A stretch of 56,212 bases of DNA, from positions 1 through 56,212 of the forward strand of contig QPMI01000620.1 in assembly GCA_004431415.1 (NCBI GenBank). Direction: 5' to 3'. Numbering within the stretch: the first letter of the stretch is position 1; the number at the start of each line of letters is the position of its first letter. Positions 22,661-34,108 of the stretch are shown here, piece by piece. A model generated the notes under the pieces. That model had not been told where the DNA came from. It made no database searches and saw only the letters and a program-made list of their open reading frames with translations. Both the position numbers and the translations under genes were made by a program. Source of the stretch: Cyanophora paradoxa. Lineage: Eukaryota > Glaucocystophyceae > Cyanophorales > Cyanophoraceae.

Positions 22661-23800
22661 TCGGCTATATATAGATCGGTCGTATCTACACGTTCCTATG
22701 TACACAAATGTGCACGCTCTGCTGCTGCTGCTGTCCCTTCGAAATTCGAATCCGCGAACCCCGCTTCGCGAGCCGCCTCCGAGCTCCGAGGCTCTGTTCC
22801 AAGTTTGTACACGGGGTTGAAGAGGTATATATATAATCCCCAACGTTAACGTTAATTATATAACCGCGTCTCCTATACAGTGAGCGGTCGACGTCTCTTT
22901 TTTTTAAGCCCTGGCCTGGGGGAGGCCCTTTAATATCCCGGTCGGGCGCGGGTCCCTTCGTCGCCCGGCGGCCGTGCGGCTGCTGCAATGAGCACGAGGC
23001 GTTCCCGCTCGAGCTCTCAGTCGATCAAGGGCCGGGCCCTGCCGCCGCGCACGCGCGCTACCCGGGTCGACCGAAGGGGAGGGTTACCCATATCGACATC
23101 GCTTTCCTTTTTAAGCTTTAAGCTTGGCAATCAAAACAGCAAGAGAAACATCGAGAAGTTAGCCCGGCCGCGGCAATATTTAGTTGCACTCGCCGATCAT
23201 CGGATCGCAAATTCATGCCGGTGCACGTGCACGTGATCGATATCATATGCATGATTGATTGCATCATGGCATTCGAAATTCGCAGAAGACATTGAAACAA
23301 GAAACTGCCAGGGTTGATTGAAACTTCGTATTCATGGGTATGCTGCCATGCTGCGGGTACTGATCGGAAGCGGCGGCTGTGCAGTGCGAAGGCTAGCGGG
23401 GTAGTGTGGAGGAGAAGAGATCTACAATTGGTTAAGGTCTGTACAGCACAGCAACGCACTTACGGCTGGATTCGAAGGGGGGTACGCTATAGCTACGAGA
23501 CGGTGCAATGCCCGCGGCTCTTGGAGCGCGATTGGGGCGCGCGCCTCCGGATGACGGGAAGGCCATCGCCGGCGCCCCCGGGCCCTCCCGCGGAGCCTCC
23601 GGGCTGCTGCCGCCGCCCCGCGCCGGGGCCCTCGGAAGGCTCGCCGAGGCCCGAGCCCGAGCCCGACCCCGAGGCGGAGGCGGAGGCCGAGGCCGAGGCG
23701 GAGGCCCGGCGCGCACGCTCCTCCCTCCTGCGGCGGCGCGTACGATTAGTTCGGTTCGAATTTAGGTATCAATGAGAGATCGCTGATCACTGATGAATGA
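22661..23800. other. Intergenic, no gene supported
   Basis: Convergent 3' ends of carboxypeptidase and kinase. It includes less GC-rich stretches at 22,660-22,900 and 23,090-23,420 and a GAGGC/GCCGAG-rich tract near 23,660-23,705. Open frames here are low-complexity. Confidence 0.4.
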
Positions 23801-25997
23801 TCATCGTCGTTTATGTAAGATTAGATCGGATCGCGATCGGGCGCACATCCTGCGGAGGCGGGCGCAGATCTCGGGGAAGTCGGGGCGGAGGGACTGGTCC
23901 CGCTCCGTGCACTCGTCCACCAGGCGCGACAGCTCAGCTGGGCACGCCGGGTCCACCTGGGAAGGGGAGGGGGGGGGGGGGGGGGGGGAGCTCAGCTCGG
24001 CCTCGAGCGTCATTCAGCTGCGGGATGGGAGGGGGGCGGACCGGGAGGGAGGGGGGGTGGAGGCCCTTGTATGCGACCATGTGCGCCGCCTTGTCCACCG
24101 CTGCGCCCGAAAATGTAAGAGGGGGGGGGGTGGAGGGTGAGGGGGGGGGGCAAGCTCCGCACATTGGATGTCGGGGTAGGGGGGCTTTCTCGACACGACC
24201 TCCCACATGCAGACGCTGCGCGCGCGGGCGAGGGGGGGGGGAGGGGGAGGGGTACCGGGTGAGGAGAGGACGCGGGGTCGGGGGGGGGGAGGAGGAACGA
24301 TGGCGGAGCAGTGAGCATACCCCCAACTGCGAGCGCCGCGGGTCAGAGGACTCAGAGGGCGGCGGTGGGTCGGGGGTACGCGAGGCGCACCTATACACGT
24401 CACACGACCTGTGGTAGCGCTCCCCACGCAGGACCTGCATGTAGCCCCCTCTCTGAGAGCAAGCGGGCGAGAGAATCGCGTGCCGCGCACCTCGGGCGCC
24501 TCCCAGCGGTACGATCCCGTGCACGGCTGCGCTCACGACCGCCGCGTCAACAGGCGATCCCAGCGCAAGGCGATCCCAGCAAATGCTAATATCTTGATTT
24601 AGCTCAAGGTAACGCTTGCTCTAGCGTCTCAAGCGCCGCTATCCTGTGGCCATGGGCGCCGGGCGCGGGCGCGGGCGCGCGGCCATCGGGGGCGGCCAAC
24701 GGCGATCCCAGCTTGCTTGCTCGAGGCAAAAGGCGATTCTAGCCCAAGGCAAATTGAAGCTCGCTCGATCATATGAGGGCGCACGGTCATCTTGCCGTCG
24801 CGGGCCTCGTAGCGGGCGAGGCCGAAGTCGACCAGGTGCACGTCCCCCGCCTCGTCCAGCTGCAGGCGAGCGCTTGAGGGCTCCGATCCGAGGCGCGGGG
24901 GGCGGGGGCAGGGGCGGGGCGGGGGGCGGGGCGGGGCGGGGCGGGAGCGTCTAGCTGCAAGGGAGGGGCGGATCGAACGCCAAGCTTAAGGGCTCCGATC
25001 CGAGGCGCGAGGGGCGGGGCGGGGGCGGGGCGGGGGCGGGGTGGGGCGGGAGCGCCCACCAGCAGGTTCTGGCTTTTCTGGGGGCGGATCGGGCCGGGCG
25101 GCGGTCAGGGTGGCGCGCGCGGCGGCCGCGACTCGAGTTCGAATCCGCGCGCGAACGATTCGCGCACGATGTCGCGGTGCAGGATCCCGAGGGAGTGGAG
25201 GTACTCCATCGCGGAGGCGAGCTGCAGGCCGAAGCGTAGGGCGGCCTCCAGGCCCCAGCGCGGCCTCCCGGACTCGTGCAGCTCGTGCCAGAGCGTGCCG
25301 CCCTGGATCAAATCCAGGAGGATGAAGGGCTCCTCGGCCTCCATGCACGTCGCCAGCAGGCCCCTGAGAGAGCGCCCGCGCGCCCCGCGCCGCGTGAGCG
25401 CTAGGCGCCGCTAGCACGCCCGCGCGCCCTCGCGCAGCGGCCGGAGGTTGTTGGTTAGCTATAGCTATGTGTGTGTGTGCTAGACGCGCGCGCGCGAGCG
25501 GGCGGCGGTCCGGCGGGGCTTACACGATGTGCGGATGGTGTATGCGGCTGCAGGAGCGTATACATGCGTCAGGCGGAGGTTCGAGCGGCAGCGCCTAGGC
25601 CTGCCGGTCGGATATCGATCGCCGGACCTTAGGAACAGGACCTCGGTCTTCATCTCAGCGACGGCCTCCTCAAAGCCGATGTGCTTGCACCGCGCCGGCG
25701 GCTTGACGCGCTGCGCAGGAGAAGCTCCGCTCAAACTGGTTGGCGGACCTGCGCGGCATGCGTACGCACGTACGCACCTTCGCGGCAACGATCCGGCCCT
25801 TCCAACGGCACTTGAAGACCGTGGAGCCTCCGCCTGCCCGGGGGTGAGCGGGAGGAAGGCTCCGGCGGGGTCCGCGCGCGCGCGCCTTCGGAAAGCGGGG
25901 CAAGGAACTCCACTTCGGCCGGGGAGCACCTCGGGATGGGCTGCGGGGCCACCTCCCCGGGCTCGGGCCGCGGTTCCATCGCTACGTCGCTCGGCAT
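23801..25997 (-). CDS. TKL-like protein kinase (multi-exon)
   Basis: A Ser/Thr or dual-specificity kinase, probably cytosolic (no membrane segment or signal peptide). Exons on the minus strand give, in order: the N-tail from MPSDVAMEPRPEPGE; a glycine-loop remnant and GSTVFKCRWKGRIVAAK with the ATP-binding Lys; helix C, GFEEAVAEMKTEVLFLR; a hinge region (PFILLDLIQGGTLWHEL); the catalytic loop LHRDI, joined across an intron to KSQNLLV; the metal-binding VDFGLARYE; the activation-loop end TGSYRWEAPEV; then DVYSFGVV-like and MWEVVSRKPPYPDIQ exons; and the C-lobe end CTERDQSLRPDFPEICARL. HRDIKSQNLL and the RWEAPE form are typical of TKL/MAP3K-like kinases. Introns carry long G runs and a duplicated GGGCTCCGATCCGAGGCGCG block (24,878 and 24,987). 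The first Met of the open exon was chosen as start. Confidence 0.8.
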
Positions 25998-26262
25998 CGC
26001 TCTAGTCTGTGCTGCGGCTGCTACAGCAGTGCTCCCATAGCATGCTACCCCGGTATACGTATATACGTAGCCGGCACGCAAAGGAGCAACCGCAAAGTGG
26101 CGATATGGAGTCGGTTGCGGGGGACGCCGTCACGAGAGTCACGCCGACGAACCCCAACCGGCCTTTTGCGAACGAAGAGGGTTGTACCCCCAGTAAAAGA
26201 CCGTTACGAATAACCTGCTTGCCTGGCCGTCCCCGCCCCACTGCCAGCGTCCCGCCATCAGA

Positions 26263-27596
26263 ATGGTGTTTGACATCCTTTCCCCGCGCAAGCGCTCGGC
26301 TTTCCCGGCCCAGCAGCAGCAGCCGGTGATGCCTCAGGGTGCGCTGCCCGCCCGCGCCCCGGGTCCCTCGGGGACCGTCCGCCGAGCCTCTAGCCTCTGA
26401 TCGACCATTCTACGCGTCCGTTGCACGGTTCCACTGAGTCGCTGACTGGGGGCCCGCCCCGCATGCAGAGCCCGTCTACGAGTCGGTTGACGTGTGCATC
26501 AGCGGCCGCGCCTTCGTCCCGCCCGCTCCGGCGGCCCAGTCCTTCGAGCCTTACTTCCCTCATTACAACCAGCAGACGACCGCCGAGGCCCCCGCCCCCG
26601 CGTGAGCGCTCACCCGCCGATCCGGCTCGCCTCTGTCCATTGACGCTGACGGCGGCGCAGGTCGCCCTACAAGAGCCCGCGGACCCTGGCGCAGGACCCG
26701 AGCGCGCTGGCCTCGCCGGCCCGCGTGCGCTCGCCCTTCAAGGCGGAGACCGAGCCCCCGCTCCCCGTGCGCTGGCCGCCCCCAAACAAGCCTTCTCTGA
26801 GGCGACCGGGCTAGCCTGACTCGAGTCCGCGCCAGGTCGAGCCGCCGGTGACCTCGAAGCTTGGGGAGGAGCCGACGGTCCCGGCCCCGGCCCCGGCCGA
26901 GGAGGGGGAGGGGGAGCAGCCGGCCCAGCCGGAGGGCGAGGCCGCCCCCATGGACCAGGTGCTGTGGACGATCTCGTACACGATCCGATGATCCGACGCC
27001 GACGCTGAAACCGAACGGCGCGCAGGAGCCGTGCGACTGCGGCGACTGCGACAGCTCCGAGGCGGCGACCACCGAGACCGGCACCGAGGCCGCCGGCGCC
27101 GCGGGGCCGCTCTCGCCCTCCGCGGCGGACAAGGAGAACAACGCCGGCGCCGGGCCGCGGAGCATCTCGGCGCGCAACCTGCCCAACCTCCCCGAGAAGG
27201 TCTACGTGAAGCGGTCCGCAATTCCATCCGTTCCTTCTTATCGTTTCTTTCCTTTTCTCGTCTTATGTCCCGCACCAGCTTTGGCGCGGACCGCGTCTTC
27301 CACACGGACAAGAAGGCGAGCCTCCTCTTCGTGGCCCCCTTGCCTTTTTTAAGCCGCCTCCTGAGACTCGAACCCGGGGCGCAGTGCAAGCGGTTCATGC
27401 AGAAGAAGGCGAAGGAGAGCGCCATCAAGCACCACATGACGCCCTGCGGCAAGGTACCCCCCTCCTCTCCCTTTTCCTTTCCTTGCTTCGAGGGCCTCGT
27501 CTCACCCGAGGCCGCCCCCCGCAGTGCTCGGCGCACCTGGTGCCGGCCCCCAAGGCCCCCGCGGTCACCTCGCCCCTCCGCCAGCCCGCCCTGTAA
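26263..27596 (+). CDS. Low-complexity protein with KEN box and SP sites (multi-exon)
   Basis: I do not recognise the family. It starts MVFDILSPRKRSAFPAQQQQ. Exons continue with VYESVDVCISGRAFVPP, then SPYKSPRTLAQDPSALASPA, VEPPVTSKLGEEPTVPAPAP, EPCDCGDCDSSEAATTETG, AADKENNAGAGPRSISARNL, and PNLPEKVY. The final exons hold FHTDKK, then CKRFMQKKAKESAIKHHMTP and CGKCSAHLVPAPKAP, ending LRQPAL. Visible points are a KEN tripeptide (the APC/C degron in other eukaryotes), several SP/SPxK cyclin-kinase-type sites, and a Cys/His-containing basic C-terminal module that could bind zinc. A nuclear, cell-cycle-regulated protein is possible but is only inferred from these short motifs. Confidence 0.55.
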
Positions 27597-28254
27597 ATGA
27601 GGGCCCGGCCGGACGACAAGCTCGCCCCTAAGAAGAAAAGGCACCGAGCTCGTTATTATTCAGCTCCGATATCCTTCGAGTGTAGTCTTCGCAGCTCTTC
27701 CTCTGCAGTTTCATGCTCTGATTTGATTTCGTGGTTGCATCCACACGGCAGTACTAGCTAGGCAGGACTCTCCATGCATGTCAGCCCCGCGTCCGATGCG
27801 TGGGTGTAAATAAAGAACCACTCTTGCGTCGACGTCAGCACGCGAGCAAGACAAGCTCCAAGGGCGAGCAGCCGCCAAGGTCCGAGGGCGAGCAGCTGCT
27901 GCAGCGCGCGGGCGAGACAAGGTCCGAGGGCGAGCAGCTAGAGCTCAAGCTAGGTTGAATCGCCGCAGCTGGCATATGCATGGAAAGCGATCTCATTCGT
28001 TATTATATATAATTACAGATCTGGGCTGGCCCGCCACGCGCGCGGCCGGCCATGGCCGCGGGCTGACGTCGACTAGTACTAGACAGGCTTCCGGCGCGCT
28101 AGAAGGGCGGCGGGGGCTGGAGCTAGCCAGCGCTAGCTGAAGGCCCTGAGGATGGCGCCGGCGCTCGACGCGCGCACGCCCGCATATGCATGTGCACAGA
28201 GGCCTGCGCCCCGCCGGCGCCGGCGCTAGCCGGTCGGCCGTGGCCGCCGGCTGA
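27597..28254. other. Intergenic with short repeats
   Basis: 27,850-27,945 holds three copies of a CAAGGTCCGAGGGCGAGCAG-type unit, one of them diverged. 28,044-28,125 is a partial copy of 28,231-28,310, the 3' end of the next minus-strand region (shared GGCGCGCTAGAAGGGCGGCG). No gene is supported. Confidence 0.6.
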
Positions 28255-29257
28255 CTAGACAGGCTTCGAATTCCGGCGCGCTAGAAGGGCGGCGGGGGCG
28301 GGACGCCGGGGGCGAGAGGCGCGAAGGCAGGCGGGCGGGGCCCGGCGCCGGCGGCCCCGCGCTCGGCCTCCGGCACGGGCGTCGCCCCCGGCACCGGCAG
28401 CGGACGCAGCGGCGGCTGCGGGAGGAGGAGGAGCAAATCGCCGGCGGCCGCGGCCGCGGCTGCCCCGGGGAGGGGCGCCGGCGCGGGGGCGGGGACGGGG
28501 CGGGCCCAGCCTCGAGCTCCGGAGGGGCCGAAGGGGAAGCGGCGGGCGCCGGCTCCGGCTCCGGAGGGTGCAGAGGCGCTGCGGGGCCGCGGGCGCGGCG
28601 CCCCCGGCGCCCTCCTCCGCCTCCGGCTCCTCCTCCGCCCTCGCCCTCGCCTCCACCTCCTCCTCGGCCTCAGCATCTGCCCCCGCCTCGTGCGCCGGCT
28701 CCCGGGCCGGCGACGGCGCACGTCGCCCGGGCCCTGGAGGGCCCCCGCCGGCCCGCCGCGCCGCGTGCTGGGCGAGGTCGGCGGCCGACGCCAAGAGGAA
28801 GACCGTGGTCCGAGCGAGGAGGAGGGCCGAGCAGGAGGGTGCCAGCATCTCCGCCGCGAGACCCGCCGGCGTCCAGATCGTCCCCAGCAGCTGCGCACGA
28901 GGGGCTCGGGCCGGGCGGGGTACAACATAAGGGCGAGGGCGCAGGAGACGCACGGGGTTGTTCTGGATGGCGAGCGCCGCGGCGTGAACAATCTGCGATC
29001 ACGTCATGGGGATTGGACGGGGGGGGGTACGCGAAAGCGCGCACCGTGAAGCCCGGTCGGAAGCTGCAGCGGACGGCCACGGCGGGGGCGCCAGGGGCCG
29101 GAGGGTACGCGCACGGCAGCGCGCCCAGCTGGACGCCGTGCTGGACTATGGCGCGGGCGACGGAGAGCGCGGCGAAGTCGGCCACGGCGGGGCCGAGAGG
29201 CTCAGGGGCCGGCGCGGCGGCGGCGGCGGCGGCGCTGGGGTGCCTCCAGGTCGTCAC
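28255..29257 (-). CDS. Uncertain minus-strand exons, hypothetical membrane-associated protein
   Basis: There are protein-like segments in different frames: LGPAVADFAALSVARAIVQH (about 29,190-29,120), RPGFTVRAFA (about 29,050), and a long stretch with AIQNNPVRLLRPRPYVVPR and SCSALLLARTTVFLLASAAD (about 28,970-28,780). The last of these could be a membrane helix. An acidic Ala/Glu-rich tail follows. Splicing cannot be fixed by eye and the GC bias makes all frames open. It may be the 3' half of one gene with 29,381-30,838. Confidence 0.3.
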
Positions 29258-29380
29258 GGCGGGGGCGGGGGCGGGGGCCGGCGGCGCGGGCTGCGGGCCG
29301 TGGCCCGGCCTCGCCGCGCCGGAGCCGGGGCAGCGAGGGGGGGTGCAGCAGCTGGACGTGCGCTCGGGCTCTGCGTCCCG

Positions 29381-30838
29381 TCAGCCGGCCACGGACAAAC
29401 GAGCGCGCGCGCGGGCGGGCGGGCGATCGCACTCGCTCTCGGAGGCCAGCGGTGCGCCGCAGAAGCCGCAGCGGGAGCCCCACGGGTGAGCCACCCGCGA
29501 GTGCGCATCCGCCCTGCGCGGAGGGGGGCTGGCTGGCTCAGCCCGAGGCAGGAAGGCCGGCGCCGGGTCGGGGGCTGCCCGCGCACTCTTGGGGGGAGGC
29601 GAAGGCCGCGGCGCAGAATTCGCAGAGGAGGCGTGGCACCGGCGCCGGGCCCCGCCCCAGCTGAAGGCCGCCGGCCCCGACGTCGACGCCGCCGCGCGCC
29701 GCCGGCGGGCCGGGCACGAAGGTCGGTGCAGGCCTCGCCCCCCCAAGCTGCAGGCCGGTCGGGGCGGGCCTAGGAAGCAGCCGCGGCCGTCCGGCCCCGG
29801 GGACGTAGGCGCGGGCGCCGCGGGCGGGCCGGCCCAGGGCGGAGAGGCGGGCCCCGCCCCGCCCGCCCGTCCGGGGCGCGCCGGGGAGCGGAGGCGCGCC
29901 GGGGGTGGCGCCACGCTCGGGACGGAGGAGGCACGCGGCCGCGCTGGCTTCTTCGCGACGTAGGGGTCCGAAGCCGCCGCCCTTCGCATTCCCTCCCAGG
30001 CGCGCGGCCCTGCGCACCGTCCCCAGCCAGCCGTCACGCGGGAAGGGGGCGGGGCCCGGCGCGAATGCCCCCGGGCGCACCGTGGCATCTCATCACGGCG
30101 TCGAGGAAGAGGTGGCCGCCCGCAATCCGGTGGAGCCGCCCGCTGGCGCGGCGCGGCGTCAGAGCCGTGGAAAAGAAGTTTGCGGGCGCGCGAACAGGAT
30201 CGAAGACACGGTGCGGCCCGAGAGGATAGCGGCGACCTGCGCCAAGGAAGAGACGTCAGTTTCGAAGCGCAGAGGAAAGCAGAGGAAGGCTTAGGCGGCG
30301 GGGCCGGGCGGGGCGGGCCCGCGGCTCCTGCGCGAGGGCGCCCTCGAACAGCGCCGTCATGCTCCGGGCGCCCCCAGGGTGAATCGCGCCGATTTCCAGC
30401 GCCCTCCCATACAGCCGCGGCACGGCCACCTGCGCGCGTGCGCGCGCGGGGCAGTCTCAGCGGCCGGCGCGCGCTCGCGCGCCCGCGCGCCGCGCAGCGC
30501 GCGGGCGGACGCGCCGCGACGATCGTCTCGTCCTCTAAAGGCGTGAAGGCCGAATACTTGCGAGCTACGCCCGACCCGCTCGTTGCTCCTCTGGAGACCG
30601 TCGCTGGCGGCTGCGGCTGCGGGGCCGTCGACGTGGGCCGCGCCGCGGCCGCCGCGGCCGCGCCGGGTTCCGGAAGCGGCGCCGGCGGGGCGAGCGATAG
30701 TGTCTGCGACGCCTCTGCTGAGAAGGGCGCGAGAGGGGACGGAACGGAGCCGGCGCTCACGGAAGCGTCCGGCGCGGAGGACGCGCCGACCGGCGAGCCG
30801 AACGCCCGCACCGGTGTCTCGGCAGCTATTGCCGGCAC
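29381..30838 (-). CDS. Uncertain minus-strand gene with Myb/SANT-like and CxxC segments
   Basis: Protein-like pieces on the minus strand: MPAIAAETPVRAFGSPVG; ARKYSAFTPLEDETIVAA (like the start of a Myb/SANT repeat); LYGRALEIGAIHPGGARSMT; VSSLAQVAAILSGRTVSSIL (like the end of a Myb-type repeat); GGHLFLDAVMRCHGAP; and two CxxC pairs, LCEFCAAAF and GFCGAPLASESEC. Taken together they suggest a DNA-binding or chromatin protein. The exon order fits, but I cannot place every splice site. All frames here are open because of GC content, so confidence is low. Confidence 0.35.
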   Translation of the reverse strand: MPAIAAETPVRAFGSPVGASSAPDASVSAGSVPSPLAPFSAEASQTLSLAPPAPLPEPGAAAAAAARPTSTAPQPQPPATVSRGATSGSGVARKYSAFTPLEDETIVAARPPARCAARGRASARRPLRLPRARTRAGGRAAAVWEGAGNRRDSPWGRPEHDGAVRGRPRAGAAGPPRPAPPPKPSSAFLCASKLTSLPWRRSPLSSRAAPCLRSCSRARKLLFHGSDAAPRQRAAPPDCGRPPLPRRRDEMPRCARGHSRRAPPPSRVTAGWGRCAGPRAWEGMRRAAASDPYVAKKPARPRASSVPSVAPPPARLRSPARPGRAGGAGPASPPWAGPPAAPAPTSPGPDGRGCFLGPPRPACSLGGRGLHRPSCPARRRRAAASTSGPAAFSWGGARRRCHASSANSAPRPSPPPKSARAAPDPAPAFLPRAEPASPPPRRADAHSRVAHPWGSRCGFCGAPLASESECDRPPARARARLSVAG

Positions 30839-31537
30839 ATTCGGAAATAGCGCCGCAAGGGATCGCTTCGCAAGCGCCGACGAGGCGCCTCCGAGAGCTG
30901 GCGAAGCAGGTACGTGCGCCCATCCGTCCGCCGAGGTTGGAGTGCGCTGAGAGAACGAGGGGCAAGCGGCGCTATCGTCAATCCTGCGAGCGGAGCCGAT
31001 ATCAAGAACGAAGAAGAAGACTGAAGCTTAGGAGGAACACGACCCACGCACGCGCAACGATCCTCAGGCCTGCAGCTCGCGCCAGGCCCCGGATCGTCCT
31101 GTTCTATGCATCCCTTGTCCTGCGAGCTCAACGCCGCGCTGCCGCCCTTCCTGCACACACGAAAGGGAGCGCTCAGACTGCGGACGATGCGCGGACACGG
31201 CGCGAATCGCGCGCAGGCGCTGAGCATCGAGCGGTGAAGCTGCAGAAGAGTATGCCCCACACGAATGGGCCGCGCACCGCCCGACGTCGACCCTGCGCAC
31301 GGCATCATCCTCGACCGCCGAGCCGGGGATCGAGCGGGCATGCGCACGCTTCGCTTGACTCCTCTCTACTCGCGCTGGTGCTGTCAGCTGCCTGCATCCA
31401 GCTGAAAAGCTTGCTTTGCGTCTGGGGTACGCGAGCTTCGAGGCTGCTGGTCCCAACCTCGCAAACGCGCACCGGCGAGCAGACACGCAAGCTGTACAAC
31501 CGAGCATCGCCAGCGGGCGGCGCGCGGGAGGGCGGCA
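30839..31537. other. Probable divergent 5' region
   Basis: The frame used by the downstream gene is open through this stretch, but its translation is Arg/Ala-rich and does not look like protein. The family alignment begins only at 31,538. Probably promoter and leader for the flanking divergent genes. Confidence 0.4.
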
Positions 31538-32952
31538 TGCGGCTGGACCTCGTGGGCGCCGCGTGGGAGGCCGAGGGCGGCGAGGAGCTCTCACGCGTCA
31601 TCGATGGAACTTTCTCGAGCTCCGGTGACGATACCGGCGCAGAGGGCCATGCCGGGCCGGCGCCCAGCCGCGCGGTCGCCGTCGTGCGGGCGAGCGGGGC
31701 CACGAGCGCGGCACCTTGCGTGCTCTCTCTCAAGTTTGGCCTGCGCACGCGGCTCCTGACGGTGCGCCGGCCTCGCGCCGAGTGTGCAGCCGGCGCCTGC
31801 CGCCGACCGGTCGGCTGGGGCTCATTCGACGCGCATGCATCGCAGGTGTCGCTCAGCTGCAGCGCGCGGACCTGTGAGTACTACAACTGGCGCGGCACGT
31901 ACGTAGGCACGTCGCGCGGCGCGGGCGAGGGCGACGCGTTCGCGCACGAGTTCGAAGTGCCCTCCGACGCCGACCTGGGCCCGGCCGCGGGGCCCGGCGC
32001 CGGCGCCGGCGCCAGCGCCCAGGAGAGCTGCTTGCACATCCGCGTACGTGCTGCTGGGTTCCAGCAGCCCGACCCGGCCTGCCCGCCAGCGCCGCTGAGC
32101 CGTCCCGCGCGCGCGCAGCCGGCCCTCCCGGCCGACGCGGCGCGCTTCGTCGTCTCCCGCCTCGCGGCGCGCACGGCGGCGGAGGACGGCCCGCCTCGCC
32201 GCCGCGCCGCCGCGGCCGCGGGCGGCGCCGGGGGCGGCGCGGTGGACCTTGCGTCGGTGCGGACGCTCCTCGCGCAGATGAACGGGGGGCAGGGGGCGCA
32301 GCTCTCGCCGGGGGCGCAGAGCCTCATGCGGATGGTCGAGGCAGCGCAGGCGTCGGGCGCCTCCGCCGGCGCCGCCGCACTCTCCTCCGGCGCCGCCGCG
32401 GCGATGGTGACCCGGCCCCGCCCTCTCTTCTCTCTCGGATTGCGCCTCAGACCACCTCAGATGGCCGGGATGTTCGCCAGCCTTCGAAACGTGGCGTCGG
32501 CTCCGGTGCCGGCGCCCCCGCCGCAGCCGCCAGCTGCGGCCCGGCCCGCTCCAGTCCCGCCAGCCCCGACCCCCGCCCTCGAGCCCGCGCACGCCCCCGC
32601 CCCCGATAGCCCTGCCCCTGCCCCCGCCTCCGCCTCCGCTTCCGTACCCCCCTCGATCCCGTCCGGCGCCGGCCCGGCCCCCGTCCCGGCCTCCACCCCC
32701 GAGCCCCCCCGCACCTCGATCGCGTACCCCCCTCCGGAGTCAGCGGTACCCCCCTTGGCCGCATTCTTCCTCCAAAAAGTTGCCGATGCGGAGGCCCGGA
32801 CCGCCGAGAGGCTGCGCCTCCTCGAGAGGGGGGTACACGCCCGCCTCGACGTCCTGGAGGCCGCCCTCACCCGGCTTGCGCTGTACCCCCCCGGGGCGCC
32901 CGCCCTGCCGTCCGCCCCAGCCCCGCCCCCCGACCCCAGCGAATACTGCTAG
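31538..32952 (+). CDS. PAAT (C10orf88)-like protein
   Basis: It starts MRLDLVGAAWEAEGGEELSR. A beta-rich domain follows with CEYYNWRGTYVGTSRGAGEG and FAHEFEVPSDADLG, then a conserved helical motif, VDLASVRTLLAQMNGG then QLSPGAQSLMRMVEAAQ. The arrangement of an EYxGT-type loop and a later DL-V-LSPGAQ-LM motif matches my recollection of the PAAT/C10orf88 family. That family is reported to interact with mitochondrial ABC transporters. The C-terminus is Pro/Ala-rich, then a short coiled coil (FFLQKVADAEARTAERLRLL). Two probable GT-AG introns lie at about 31,760-31,846 (LLT joined to VSLSCSART) and 32,407-32,460 (AAAM joined to MAGMFASL). The family call rests on motif memory only. Confidence 0.55.
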
Positions 32953-33008
32953 CCTTCCTTCATTATGCGATGCGAGGCACAAGAACGCTGCGGGAGGGGG
33001 TACGCCGC

Positions 33009-34108
33009 TCATTCGGACTTGCCGGGCTTGGCGGTCTTGGGGAGGGTAGAGAGATACAGCTTCTCGAGGGTGAGGACCACGGTGAACGCGGCGACTGCGT
33101 ACCCCATGTACTCGTGCGCCTGCGGGGGCCGGGACGACGGATGCTGAGCAAAGAAGAGGCGGGGGGGAAAGCGTAGGGGGGTAGGGGGGAATCGCGCCTT
33201 GTAGACCTTGTCGACGGGCACGCCGAGGGTCGAGGCGACGAGGTCGCCGTTCGTGGCCGTCACGTACTGAGCGATCACCTGAGGCCGGCGCGAGTCAGAT
33301 GGACGCCAGCGAGTCAGACAGTGGGACGGCGAGCTGGAGGAGGGCGCACGAGGCCGCCGAAGCCGATGAAGTGGTTCTTGATCGAGGCAGCCACGAGCGC
33401 GTTCGGGATCTTGCGGAATTTGAGGCCCTGCGCCGCGGCCCGTCCGGCGGTCAGGCCCGCGCCGCCCAACCCAACCCAAGCCGATTAGTACTCGCCCGAG
33501 CGACGATGTAGAACTTCTCGAGGATCAGGAGCACAGCGAAGCCGGCCAGGACCTTGCCCAGCGTCATGTGGTACGAGACCAGCTGGTGCGGGGGGATGCC
33601 CGCTGCGCCGCGGCCGCCGAGCGCCAGTGAGCGAGCGGGCGCGAGGACAGCCGGCGTTGGCAGAAGCTAGTTTTGAATTCAAATAAAGCGCTCACTGGCG
33701 GCGGAGATCTGCTTCTTGTAGACCGTCAGCGCGAACTGAACGGAGACCATCACCAGCATCGAGATCCAGTGGTTCTGCGACGGGACGGCGTGAGCTTCGC
33801 AAGGGGAGAGCTAGCACTGGAAGCGAGCCGCGCGGCAGAGCCGGCGCCGACTGGCGCGGCAGAGCCGACGCGGCAACGGCGAGGCCAGGCGGCCGGCGAG
33901 GCCGCTGGCTTGCCGGCGGCTTATTTCTATCTTTGCCGCGGCTAAATCTAGCCGAGTCGCAGATTCGCGTACGCGGCGGGCGCCGCCCGTGCCAGTTCGC
34001 CGCAGACTCGTTGTCGCCGGCGCGCGCCGGAGCCGGCGGCGGTTACGACGCTAATGCGGGCGGCGTTACCTTGATCGACGAGCGAACGATGGCGTCGAGA
34101 GCCGACAT
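33009..34108 (-). CDS. Unrecognised membrane protein made of two tandem homologous halves (multi-exon)
   Basis: It starts MSALDAIVRSSIK (34,108), spliced to NHWISMLVMVSVQFALTVYK. The next exons give GIPPHQLVSYHMTLGKVLAG then FAVLLILEKFYIV, GLKFRKIPNALVAASIKNHF, VIAQYVTATNGDLVASTLG, and a last exon MGYAVAAFTVVLTLEKLYLS ending KTAKPGKSE. The halves align: DAIVRSSIKNHW with NALVAASIKNHF, and LAGFAVLLILEKFY with VAAFTVVLTLEKLY, with an amphipathic segment between. Each half has one or two membrane helices, the last followed by LEKxY. I do not know the family. It is divergent from the transporter gene 471 bp away. One junction (after KFYIV) is not resolved. Confidence 0.6.

Noticed and set aside
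30583-31537. In-frame upstream extension of the PAAT-like gene, giving 789 residues from 30,583
   Set aside because: The extra 300 residues are Arg/Ala-rich with no protein-like pattern. In this GC-rich DNA long open frames occur by chance, and the family-like part begins at 31,538.
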